Source: Embleya sp040629175 (GTDB taxonomy: Bacteria > Actinomycetota > Actinomycetes > Streptomycetales > Streptomycetaceae). Taken from it: DNA of 64,000 nt. The notes under the pieces were generated by a model that saw only the letters and a program-made list of their open reading frames with translations, did no database searches and was not told where the DNA came from. The stretch covers positions 62,001 through 126,000 of the forward strand of contig NZ_JBEXUX010000026.1 of NCBI RefSeq assembly GCF_040629175.1, given 5' to 3'. Below, in pieces: positions 42,944-51,030 of this stretch (positions are counted from its first letter, which is position 1; each line of letters begins with the position of its first letter). The translations under genes were made by a program, and so were the position numbers.

Positions 42944-44001
42944 GCTTTCACCCTCGGATCTTGGAGTGCGTAGATGAAGTTCGCCACCATGTTGGCGACC
43001 ACGACCGCGGCCGAGAAGACGAGGAACAGCCCCTGCAGAAGCGGCAGATCGGGAATCCTCATGGCTTCGCTCGTGAGCAGTCCGAGCCCCGGGATGGAGA
43101 AGACGGTCTCGATGGTGATCGCACCACCCACGGTGAACGCCAGGTTGAGTGCGATGAGCGTGGTCATGGGCAACCGAGCGTTCGGGAGTGCATGCCTGTG
43201 CAGGACCTGCCGGTCGGAGAGCCCCTTGGCGCGCCCGGTGAGCAGGTAGTCCTCTCCCATGACGTCGAGCATGGACGACCGCATGATCATCGAGTATTCG
43301 GCGAGATATGTGACCGTCAGCGTCGTCGTCGGCAGGACGAGGTGCCAGATGGTGTCCGCGACGCCCTCGACGCTCATCGGTGCGACTCCGGGCGAATGGA
43401 GCCCGCCGATGGGGAAGACGCCGAAGACCGGGTTGGCGGCGAACACCATGAACAGCAACAGACCGAGCCACCATTCCGGCATGGAGTACAGGACGGTCGC
43501 GAAGGCCGATGTCGAGCGGTCGAACCGCCCGCCGTGCTTCCACGCCTGACGGCTGCCCAGCCGGCTGCCCAGCCAGATCGAGAGAACCGTCGCCGGCAGG
43601 ACGAGGAGGAGGGTCGGCCATACGCGCTCCCCGATGAGGTCGGGGACCGGTTTGGAGTACTGGAAGGAAACGCCGAAGTCTCCCGTGAAGACCTGCTTCA
43701 GGTACTTTCCGAACTGCATCCAGAGCGATTCGTCGAGTCCCAGCCGGCGCCGGATCTCTTCCAGGTCCTCTGCGGTACGAGCCTTTCCTCGGCCGAGGGT
43801 CCGTTCGGGATGGGGGTTGATCACCCGGAACAGGAAGAAGTTCACGACGATGACGAACATCAGCGCGCAAGCCGAACCGGCGAACTGCGTCAGCACGAAC
43901 CTGCGGCTGAAGCGGCCGGCGAGCCGTGAACGTCGATGAGGAAAGCCTGGTCCGACCAGCCCGTCGACATGGGTGGCGGTAGAGATCGATGGCGACGTCA
44001 T
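42940..44001 (-). CDS. peptide ABC transporter permease (DppB-like)
   Basis: A 353-residue permease. After an unusually long amino tail (about 45 residues) comes the first membrane helix (FAGSACALMFVIVVNFFLFR), then the DppB-type RRRLGLDESLWMQFGKYLKQ and GDFGVSFQYSKPVPDLIGE, and five more helices. The EAA-loop is LTGRAKGLSDRQVLHRHAL. ATG 43999-44001 was chosen because it overlaps the substrate-binding-protein stop as ATGA with GGAGG upstream; a more distal ATG at 44031 would overlap that gene by 34 bases. Confidence 0.92.
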   Translation of the reverse strand: MTSPSISTATHVDGLVGPGFPHRRSRLAGRFSRRFVLTQFAGSACALMFVIVVNFFLFRVINPHPERTLGRGKARTAEDLEEIRRRLGLDESLWMQFGKYLKQVFTGDFGVSFQYSKPVPDLIGERVWPTLLLVLPATVLSIWLGSRLGSRQAWKHGGRFDRSTSAFATVLYSMPEWWLGLLLFMVFAANPVFGVFPIGGLHSPGVAPMSVEGVADTIWHLVLPTTTLTVTYLAEYSMIMRSSMLDVMGEDYLLTGRAKGLSDRQVLHRHALPNARLPMTTLIALNLAFTVGGAITIETVFSIPGLGLLTSEAMRIPDLPLLQGLFLVFSAAVVVANMVANFIYALQDPRVKA

Positions 44002-45911
44002 TCTCGCTCCTCCGCTGTCGCTCGGCGCCATCGCGCTACTGCGAATCGCCCGAGTAGCAAGATCAAAATCAGCGCTGCGAGGCTGCGATAGACGACTGTC
44101 GCCGTTCGCGCCGTTCGGTCCGCACTCACGTCCTGAGCGGCACCATCGGTCGGCCTCAGGTCGTAGAGACTGGTGACGTCGGCCATGACGTCACCACCGG
44201 GCTGAAACGCGGAGGTCCATCCCGTCCACCGATCGCTGCGATATGCCTGCTGCGCCATCGGCTGTCCCATCACGATGTAGGGAGCATCGTGGTAGAGAAT
44301 CTGCTGCATCTTCTTGACGATCTCGACGCGTTTGTCGTGGTCCAGTTCGTTTTTCTGTTCGGTGTACAGATCGTCGTATTCCTCGGAGCAGTACCAGCTG
44401 TCACTCTGAAGCGAGCGTTGGTCGCAAGTCAGGTAGACGAGCATCGCGTCCGGGTCGTCACTGAAGCCCCAGCCCCACCAGAACATGTCGTAATTCCCGC
44501 TGAGGATTTCGTCGGTCAGCTTGTCGGCCGTCATCGCATCGAGCGTGATGTCGAATCCGAGATTCTGCATCCACTCGCGGACGAGTCGAGTGGCGAGGAG
44601 GGACGACTGGTCCGACGCGTCGACCGCGATCCGGAGCCGTGGTACCGAGCGGCCGGTCGGAAGGGTGCGCCTGCCGTGGGCGTCCAGCTTGTAGCCGGCC
44701 TCGTCGAGCCTCTGGGCGGCGAGTTTCGGATCGTACGTCGTGCCGTCTGCCGGCGGCTTCCACTGGAAGTCCGGGAAGCCGTCGGGGACGATCGTCCTCA
44801 GAGGTGACAGACCTCCTTTGAACGCCTTGCGCGAAAGCTCCGCCGGATCGAAGGCGGTGGACAACGCGAAACGGAACTTGGGATCGAGAACCGCAGGGTT
44901 CGGATCACCGAGCGGCCGGCCTGTCTTGAGGTCGGAAGAGCCCGAATTGAAACCCACTTCGACGAAGTTGCCGAGGAGTGGGAATTGACCGGCGTACATG
45001 TGCTGCCGATTCTTGAGCTTTCGAACCTGTAGCGCGTTCACGCTCGGTGTATAGTCGATCTCCCCCTTTCGAATCGCCTGCATGATCGTGTCCTGTGCTT
45101 TGAAGAACCGCCAGTCGACGTACGCGACCGGACTGAGCCCACGCCAGTTACCGGGCCACGCTTCGAAGCGGTACAACGAGCTGCCCGCCCCTCCCTCGAG
45201 GAGTCGGTAGGGCCCGGACGTCACCAAGCTTTTCGGACCGAGAGGATACTGGTCGAGCTTCTCGTCGGGATAATGCTCAAAGATATGCTTCGGGAGTATA
45301 GGGATCGGCATTTTGGGCAGCGTCGCGCTCGGCGCGCCAAGGCTCAGCTCGACGGTGATGTCATCCGGGGCGTTCACGGTTTTCACGTTGTCGAGATAAT
45401 TTCCCCATGTACTGTTCCCCTGCCCACCCTCGAGCACGCGGCCGAGCGTATATGCTGCGTCGGCTGCGGTGAGCGGTTTCCCGTCGCTCCATTTGAGACC
45501 AGGCCGCATGTGGTACGTGACGGTAAGGCCGTCGGCCGCGACATTCCACGATTCGGCGAGCCCCGGTCCCTGTTCGGCGAGGGAATCGTGAGAGGGCGAG
45601 GTCAGTGCCTCGAACAGGTACGGTATCAGGGCGTACGAGTTGGACAGGATGTATGTCAAGGGATTAAGCGTGTCGACCTCGCCAACGGCCCCGATAGTGA
45701 GCTTTCCGCCCGCGCCCCGCGAACCCGCGCTGCCGGGTCCTGATGCAACCGAATCGGTCCCTGATCGATGACCGGAAACGGCGGAGGAGGTGGTAAACAT
45801 GCTGGTAAGGAACGCTGCTAGAGCTATCGCTGCCAGAGACGCGGTGGCGACTCGCGCGAAAGAGACTCGGGGGTGAAACCTGCGACAACCTGATGCGGAT
45901 CTCCACGACAT
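43998..45911 (-). CDS. peptide ABC transporter substrate-binding protein (family 5), C-terminally anchored
   Basis: A 637-residue SBP_bac_5 protein. The amino signal/anchor (residues about 18-45) has no lipobox Cys, so it is not a lipoprotein. The binding domain has GAVGEVDTLNPLTY, YHMRPGLKWSDGKPLTAADA, RFALSTAFDPAELSRKAFKG and MQQILYHDAPYIVMGQ. Near the end VVYRSLAALILILLLGRFAV plus ARWRR is a clear membrane helix with a positive cytoplasmic tail, which would hold the binder at the outer face of the membrane. First gene of the transporter operon; GGGAGG precedes the ATG at 45909-45911. Confidence 0.93.
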   Translation of the reverse strand: MSWRSASGCRRFHPRVSFARVATASLAAIALAAFLTSMFTTSSAVSGHRSGTDSVASGPGSAGSRGAGGKLTIGAVGEVDTLNPLTYILSNSYALIPYLFEALTSPSHDSLAEQGPGLAESWNVAADGLTVTYHMRPGLKWSDGKPLTAADAAYTLGRVLEGGQGNSTWGNYLDNVKTVNAPDDITVELSLGAPSATLPKMPIPILPKHIFEHYPDEKLDQYPLGPKSLVTSGPYRLLEGGAGSSLYRFEAWPGNWRGLSPVAYVDWRFFKAQDTIMQAIRKGEIDYTPSVNALQVRKLKNRQHMYAGQFPLLGNFVEVGFNSGSSDLKTGRPLGDPNPAVLDPKFRFALSTAFDPAELSRKAFKGGLSPLRTIVPDGFPDFQWKPPADGTTYDPKLAAQRLDEAGYKLDAHGRRTLPTGRSVPRLRIAVDASDQSSLLATRLVREWMQNLGFDITLDAMTADKLTDEILSGNYDMFWWGWGFSDDPDAMLVYLTCDQRSLQSDSWYCSEEYDDLYTEQKNELDHDKRVEIVKKMQQILYHDAPYIVMGQPMAQQAYRSDRWTGWTSAFQPGGDVMADVTSLYDLRPTDGAAQDVSADRTARTATVVYRSLAALILILLLGRFAVARWRRATAEERE

Positions 45912-46030
45912 ACTGGGCCTCCCTCACGCCGGTGACCGGCGTGTCCACGTCCTCGAAGGGTGCGCCCTCGTGGCACGTGCGTTTCGTATTCCGATCAGTA
46001 GACCAGCCGATGCCCTGGGCATCTTTGGCG

Positions 46031-46292
46031 CTTCGGCTGAATTTGGCTCGGCAGATTTAGAGGAGTTGCCACAAAGTGCTGATTCGGCGGCTTGGGGCGT
46101 GTCGCCGGGATCGGCGGGGCGTCGCGGTGGGCGTGGGGAAGGCGCCGCTGTGGTTGGTCTCGGACGAGTTGTGGGCTCGGGTTGACCCGTTGTTGCCGGT
46201 GCTGCCGTTGCGGCACAGGGGGGCGGAATCCCGGGCGCTTTCCCCTCTTGTGGTCATGGTGATCGGCTCCAATAAGCCGAAATTCGCCCGAC
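46031..46292 (+). mobile_element. internally deleted IS5-like element
   Basis: The frame at 46145-46234 reads PLWLVSDELWARVDPLLPVL then PLRHRG, the amino-terminal start of IS5-group transposases (VxDELWxxxxPLLP). It is bounded by imperfect inverted ends: TCGGCTGAATTTGG near 46033-46046, and the reverse complement of 46276-46291, which contains TCGGGCGAATTTCGG. The rest of the transposase is missing. It lies at the right edge of the catabolic island, just upstream of the transporter operon promoter. Confidence 0.5.
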
Positions 46293-46630
46293 ACTGAGGA
46301 ACCGCGTGCTCGGGTCGAGCGCCTCGAAAGGTGGGCATGTATGCGCTGCCTACGTCGAGACGTGAAGCATCAGTCCGGGCGACGGACAGGCGGTCCGGGC
46401 GGACGCACCGGCCGGCATCGACATCCCAGGACGCGGCCGGGCTCAGGGGCAGGGCATGAGGACATGGCACCACCGTCCTCGGCCACGACGAGCACCCCCG
46501 CAGGGGACGCCACACGAACCGAGGCTCAGTCGCCCCCCTGGAAAACGATCCTCGGACGCCTGTGGAACCGTTCGCAAAAGCACCGCAGGTCACCTGTTCG
46601 ATGCCCGGCTCTGCTTGACACCTCGAAAGA
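46293..46630. other. no gene seen
   Basis: 338 bases between the IS relic and the TetR gene. Frames are low in protein character; the right end holds the TetR promoter. Confidence 0.4.
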
Positions 46631-46650
46631 GTGAGTGATTGAGTACTCAC
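46631..46650. promoter_or_regulatory. TetR operator, site 1
   Basis: GTGAGT-N8-ACTCAC directly in front of the TetR ATG. Its first 12 bases, GTGAGTGATTGA, recur exactly (reverse complement, 47957-47968) in front of the exporter gene, and nine of them in front of the SRPBCC gene. Confidence 0.7.
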
Positions 46651-47217
46651 ATGAAGACGGAACAACGAAGGACGCTCTCCACCGCGGAGGAACGCCGAGG
46701 AACGGTGCTGCGCACCGCGATCGGCGCCTTCGCGGCCCGGGGCTACTTCGGCACCACGACCGCAGAGGTGGGCAAGGCCGCCGGCATTTCGCAGGCGTAC
46801 GTGTTCCGGCTCTTCCCCAACAAGGAAAGCCTGTTCGCCGCAGTGGTCGAGCACTGCTTCGCGCGGATTCGGGAGAGTCTGGAGCGCGGTGCCGCAGGTG
46901 CCGAGAGCAGTTCGGCGGAGGTCGTACTGGCTGCGATGGGGGACGAGTACGCTCGCCTGATCAGCGACAACGACCTGCTGATGGTGCAGATCCACGCCCA
47001 GGCCGCCGCCGCGTCCGAGGTGGTGATCCGCGATGTGGTGCGGACCGGATACGCACGGCTCGTCGAGTATGTGCGCGGTGCCTCGGGCGGCACCGACGCG
47101 CAGGTCCAGGAGTTCTTCGCCCGGGGCGCGCTGTGTCACCTGGTGTCCGCCATCGGCGCGCACGAGGCGGACGGCCCGTGGGCCCGGACGCTCACGACGG
47201 GCATCCGGCACCACTGA
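46651..47217 (+). CDS. TetR family transcriptional regulator
   Basis: A 188-residue repressor. The helix-turn-helix lies at residues about 12-58 (FAARGYFGTTTAEVGKAAGI, QAYVFRLFPNKESLF), followed by a helical ligand domain of usual size. ATG 46651 follows immediately on the operator; a TTG at 46639 in the same frame is possible. No Shine-Dalgarno sequence was found, so the message may be leaderless. Three related palindromes (46631, 47316, 47950) suggest that it represses itself, the SRPBCC gene and the exporter gene. Confidence 0.9.
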   Translation: MKTEQRRTLSTAEERRGTVLRTAIGAFAARGYFGTTTAEVGKAAGISQAYVFRLFPNKESLFAAVVEHCFARIRESLERGAAGAESSSAEVVLAAMGDEYARLISDNDLLMVQIHAQAAAASEVVIRDVVRTGYARLVEYVRGASGGTDAQVQEFFARGALCHLVSAIGAHEADGPWARTLTTGIRHH

Positions 47218-47315
47218 GTCGCGGACTCCCGCGCATCCCGCACCATCCCCGGAGGTTCCGAGGGCGACCCGACGCACCGCGTCGTGTCGCTCCCGGCTGC
47301 TTTCGGATCGAAGAG

Positions 47316-47333
47316 TGAGTGATCAATCAGTCA
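47316..47333. promoter_or_regulatory. TetR operator, site 2
   Basis: TGAGTGAT-CA-ATCAGTCA, an 8-bp inverted repeat with one mismatch, 48 bases before the SRPBCC start codon; shares GTGAGTGAT with site 1. Confidence 0.7.
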
Positions 47334-47380
47334 TGGTCGGCGATCGGATCGGTGACCGAAGCAACCCAGGAGGAACCGTC

Positions 47381-47896
47381 ATGTTCGCAGCCCTCATCGC
47401 CGGCCTCACCGCCCTGCCGTTGGCCGTAGGCGCCGGTACGGCACCCATCGGCGTCGACGAGTCGGCGCCGGTCATCACCCGTGACGAGATCGTCATCCAC
47501 GCGCCACTGGACCGGGTATGGCGCATCCAGACCGACGTCGAGGGCTGGCCGTCCTGGCAGCCGGGCGTTTCCTCGGTGGTCAAGCGCACGCCGGGAGCGC
47601 TGCGTCCGGGCTCGTCGTGGGTCTGGTCGACCGAGGGCCTGGAAGGCATCACGTCGACCGTCAAGCAGGTGCAGCCCAAGAAGCGGATCGTGTGGGGCGG
47701 CCCCGCGCAGGGCATCACCGCGGTCCACGTGTGGACGTTCGCCAAGACCGAGAACGGCGTCGTGGTGCACACCGAGGAGTCCTGGGCCGGCGAACCGGTC
47801 GAGGCGAACCGGGAGTTCCTGCAGGGCGCGCTGGACGCCTCCCTGGACCACTGGCTCCACAACCTCAAGGCGCGCGCCGAGGGGCGGTGCGACTGA
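47381..47896 (+). CDS. SRPBCC family protein
   Basis: A 171-residue START-like/polyketide-cyclase-fold protein. A short hydrophobic amino end (MFAALIAGLTALPLAVGAGT) could be a weak signal or anchor. The domain begins EIVIHAPLDRVWRIQTDVEG then WPSWQPGV, contains VVKRTPGALRPGSSWVWSTE and ends with a long helix (FLQGALDASLDHWLHNLKAR) that caps the ligand cavity. It should bind a hydrophobic ligand. AGGAGGA 6 bases upstream of ATG 47381. Controlled by operator site 2; grouped with an exporter and a carotenoid-type oxygenase. Confidence 0.9.
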   Translation: MFAALIAGLTALPLAVGAGTAPIGVDESAPVITRDEIVIHAPLDRVWRIQTDVEGWPSWQPGVSSVVKRTPGALRPGSSWVWSTEGLEGITSTVKQVQPKKRIVWGGPAQGITAVHVWTFAKTENGVVVHTEESWAGEPVEANREFLQGALDASLDHWLHNLKARAEGRCD

Positions 47897-47949
47897 ACGC
47901 GCGCCGACCGGGCGCTGCCCGCGGAGGGCTCTTTTTTGGACCCAAAGAA

Positions 47950-47968
47950 TGATTGATCAATCACTCAC
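47950..47968. promoter_or_regulatory. TetR operator, site 3
   Basis: TGATTGATCAATCA (47950-47963) is a perfect 14-base palindrome; with the adjoining CTCAC its complement repeats 12 bases of site 1. It sits 26 bases before the exporter start codon. Confidence 0.75.
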
Positions 47969-47993
47969 AATCGACAATGTCCAGGAGGCTCCC

Positions 47994-49472
47994 ATGTCCG
48001 GTCCCCGCCGCCGCCGCGCGGGCGCGCCCACCGCCGCGGCGGCTGCTCCGCACGTCGCCCGATCCGGGCCGATCCTTGCCGTACTGGCCTGTGCCCAATT
48101 CGTCGTCGTGCTCAGCACCTCGATCGTCAACGTGGCATTGCCACAGGTCAGAGACGGGGTCGGGCTGTCCGGCACCGGGATGGCCTGGGTCATCAACGCC
48201 TACGGCCTGGCCTTCGGCGCGCTGCTCCTGCTCGGCGGGCGGGTGGCCGACCTGCTCGGCCGCCGCCGGGTGCTCAACGCGGGACTCGTGATCTTCACGG
48301 CGGCCTCGGCCGCCGCGGGGATCGCCACCGGCGGCGGTGTGCTCATCGCCGCCCGCGCGGCACAGGGCGTCGGCGCCGCGGCCGTCGCGCCGGCCGCGCT
48401 GTCCCTGGTCATGCAGGTCTTCCCACCCGGCCCCGCGCGCGGGAAGGCGCTCGGCGTGTGGGGCGCGGTATCCGGCGCGGGCGGCGCCGCGGGCGTCCTG
48501 CTCGGCGGTGTGCTCACCGAAGGGCTCGGGTGGCGCGCGGTGTTCTTCGCGAGCGCCCTCGCCGCCGCGGCCGTCCTGGCGGTCGGCCTGCGCGTACTGC
48601 CCGACTCCGCCACGACGGGCGACGGCCTGCGCTCCCTCGACATCGGCGGCGCCCTGGCCGTCACCCTCGGGCTGGTCGCCCTGGTGTACGGCCTGACCAC
48701 CGCGGGCCGTTCCGGATGGACCGACACATGGGTCCTGGCGTCGATCGCCGTGTCCGCCGTCCTGCTCGTGCTCTTCGCCGTACTGGAACTGCGCCACCCC
48801 CGACCGCTGTTGCCGCCCCGACTGGTCCGGGTCGGCGCGGTCGCCCCGGCCAATGTGGTGATGGCGCTGCTGGGCGGCGTCTGGGTCGGCCTGTTCTTCT
48901 TCCTTCCGCTCTACCAGCAACAGGTCCTCGGCGACAGCCCGCTGCGCGCCGGGGTCACCCAACTGCCGCTGGCCGTCGCGAACATGATCGGTGCGGCGAT
49001 CGCCCCGAGGCTGGCCCGCCGGATCGGGGCGACGCCCACGCTCACGGTCGGCATGACCCTGCTCGCTGCCGGGCTGCTGTGGTTGTCGCAGATCTCCGCC
49101 GACGGCAGCTTCACCGGCGACATCCTCGGCCCGACCGTCGTGGTCGGCCTGGGCCTCGGCGCGGCGTTCGTGCAGTTGACCGGCGCCGCCGTGACCGGGG
49201 TCCCGGCCAAGGACGGCGGACTGGCCGGCGGACTGGTCAACACCACGCGCCAGATCGGCGGTGCGCTGGGACTGGCCGTGCTGGGCACGCTGGCCGCGTC
49301 CCGGACCGAGGCCGCCCGAGGCACCACGCACATCGTGGCGCTCACCGACGGCTACCGGATCGCGTTTCTGGTCTCGGCGGCGATCGCCGCCGTCGGTACC
49401 GCACTGACCCCGCTGCTCGCCCGTCGGGCAACCGACCCCGCCACGCCGACACCGGCCGCCGAGCGCTCCTGA
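47994..49472 (+). CDS. MFS transporter, DHA2 (14-helix) drug-exporter type
   Basis: A 492-residue multi-spanning exporter with about 14 membrane helices. It has the MFS motif A variant GGRVADLLGRRRVL after the second helix, motif C-like GAVSGAGGAAGVLLGGVLTE in helix 5, and the DHA2 carboxy segment DGGLAGGLVNTTRQIGGALG. Proteins of this type expel drugs or pigments with proton exchange. AGGAGG precedes ATG 47994. Operator site 3 puts it under the TetR protein. The carotenoid-oxygenase gene follows after 59 bases and probably shares its transcript. Confidence 0.92.
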   Translation: MSGPRRRRAGAPTAAAAAPHVARSGPILAVLACAQFVVVLSTSIVNVALPQVRDGVGLSGTGMAWVINAYGLAFGALLLLGGRVADLLGRRRVLNAGLVIFTAASAAAGIATGGGVLIAARAAQGVGAAAVAPAALSLVMQVFPPGPARGKALGVWGAVSGAGGAAGVLLGGVLTEGLGWRAVFFASALAAAAVLAVGLRVLPDSATTGDGLRSLDIGGALAVTLGLVALVYGLTTAGRSGWTDTWVLASIAVSAVLLVLFAVLELRHPRPLLPPRLVRVGAVAPANVVMALLGGVWVGLFFFLPLYQQQVLGDSPLRAGVTQLPLAVANMIGAAIAPRLARRIGATPTLTVGMTLLAAGLLWLSQISADGSFTGDILGPTVVVGLGLGAAFVQLTGAAVTGVPAKDGGLAGGLVNTTRQIGGALGLAVLGTLAASRTEAARGTTHIVALTDGYRIAFLVSAAIAAVGTALTPLLARRATDPATPTPAAERS

Positions 49473-49531
49473 CCGACCTCGCCCCGGCCCCGACCACCAC
49501 CGCGCACCACGTTTTCGAAGGGAAGCTCACC

Positions 49532-50908
49532 ATGAACTCCGTCGACAGCCACGACAGCACCGAGAAGAAGCCCTACCTCTCCGGGCACTACGCCCCGGTC
49601 GCCGACGAGATCACCGCCACCGATCTGATCGTCGAAGGCGCCCTCCCGCCCGAGTTGACCGGCAGCCTGCTGCGGGCGAGCCACAACCCCAAGCCCGGTG
49701 TCGTCACCTCCCACTGGTTCAAGGGCAGCGGCATGGTGCACGGCATCCGCCTCCGCGAGGGCCGTGCCGAGTGGTACCGCAACCGCTGGGTCCGCACCCC
49801 CGCACTCGACGGTGCCCCGTATGCGACCGAGCGCGGTCCCGACTTCACCGTCAGCACGGCCGGCACGCACGTCATCGAACACGCCGGCCGCCTGCTCGCG
49901 CTGTGCGAGTCCGCGCTCCCGTACGAGATCACGCCCGAACTCGACACCGTCGGCGCCTACGACTTCGGCGGCAAGCTGACCTCCTTCATGACGGCGCATC
50001 CGAAGGAGGACCCGGTCACCGGCGACCTGCACTTCTTCGCCTCGTCACCGTTCGCGCCTTTCCTGACCTACTACGTCGTGGCCCGGGACGGCGAGTTGAC
50101 CATCAGTCAGGAAGTGCCGGGCGCGAGCGCGGCACTCAAGCACGACTTCGCCATCACCGAGAACCACGTCCTTTTCCTCGAGGGGTCCGTCACCTTCGAT
50201 CCGACCGAACACTCCGGCATCCCGTACGGATGGAGCGACGACCAGCCCTGCCGGATCGGCGTCATGCCGCAGGGCCCGGCAGGCGCCGCCGCCATCCGCT
50301 GGTACGACGTCGCCGCCGGCTTCGGCATGCACTTCGCCAACGCCTACGAGGACGCCCTCGGCCGGATCGTCATCGAAGGCTCCACCGTGGACCGCACCGG
50401 CTGGGACCGCTCGTGGGCGTGGTGGACCGGCCGCCCCGGCCGTGGCGCCGAACCCACCTCCGGCTCCACCAATCGCCGCTGGGTCGTCGATCCGGCTTCG
50501 GGGACCGCGTGCGAGGAGCAGACCGACGACCTCATCGTGGAGTTCCCCACCATCAACGAGAGCCGCCTCGGCCGCATTCACCGCTATCAGTACGCACTGG
50601 CCTTCCCGAACGACGAAGGCATCGGCAACCACACCCTGGTCAAGTACGACCGCGCCACCGGTGCCCGGCAATTGCGTCCGGTCGGCGTCGGCCAACTCCC
50701 CAGCGAGGCCGTCTTCGTGGCGGCGGCGGACGCCGTCGACGAGGACCACGGCTATCTCCTGACCGTCGTCGGCGATCTCAACACCGAGCGCTCGCGACTG
50801 CTGGTCCTGGACGCCCGTGACCTGACCGCCGCCCCGGTCGCCACCGTCCGTCTCCCGCGCCGGATCCCGGCGATGATCCACGGTTCCTGGATTCCGGACC
50901 CGAACTGA
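49532..50908 (+). CDS. carotenoid-cleavage-oxygenase family protein
   Basis: A 458-residue seven-bladed propeller oxygenase (RPE65/lignostilbene dioxygenase family). The four iron-binding histidines are visible: His156 (MTAHPKED), His204 (LKHDFAIT), His267 (FGMHFANAYED) and His450 (MIHGSWIP). Supporting Glu regions such as VEFPTINE are kept, so it should be active in oxidative cleavage of a carotenoid, stilbene or similar conjugated double bond. Last gene of the TetR-linked group; strong terminator at 50992-51030. Substrate unknown; no carotenoid-synthesis genes are in the window. Confidence 0.92.
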   Translation: MNSVDSHDSTEKKPYLSGHYAPVADEITATDLIVEGALPPELTGSLLRASHNPKPGVVTSHWFKGSGMVHGIRLREGRAEWYRNRWVRTPALDGAPYATERGPDFTVSTAGTHVIEHAGRLLALCESALPYEITPELDTVGAYDFGGKLTSFMTAHPKEDPVTGDLHFFASSPFAPFLTYYVVARDGELTISQEVPGASAALKHDFAITENHVLFLEGSVTFDPTEHSGIPYGWSDDQPCRIGVMPQGPAGAAAIRWYDVAAGFGMHFANAYEDALGRIVIEGSTVDRTGWDRSWAWWTGRPGRGAEPTSGSTNRRWVVDPASGTACEEQTDDLIVEFPTINESRLGRIHRYQYALAFPNDEGIGNHTLVKYDRATGARQLRPVGVGQLPSEAVFVAAADAVDEDHGYLLTVVGDLNTERSRLLVLDARDLTAAPVATVRLPRRIPAMIHGSWIPDPN

Positions 50909-50991
50909 CCCCTGCCAAGGCGATCGGCACCCCGTACGCAACATCGGCGGGGCCGGTCCGACACGTCGGACGACCGACGTGACCCACGTTC

Positions 50992-51030
50992 GCCGAACAG
51001 CCCCCGTGCGTCGCACGGGGGCTGTTCGGC
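50992..51030 (+). terminator. very strong hairpin terminator
   Basis: A perfect inverted repeat with 19-bp arms and a single central base (GCCGAACAGCCCCCGTGCG, T, and its complement), 83 bases after the oxygenase stop. Allowing a small loop, about 17 bp of GC-rich stem remain. Confidence 0.85.

Noticed and set aside
42940..44031. earlier ATG (44031) for the DppB-like permease
   Set aside because: It would overlap the binding-protein gene by 34 bases; the ATGA overlap at 43998-44001 with a GGAGG site is the better start.
25545..45911. antibiotic biosynthetic cluster
   Set aside because: No PKS, NRPS, terpene or RiPP-forming enzymes; hydrolases, decarboxylases, an importer and a PucR-type regulator point to catabolism.
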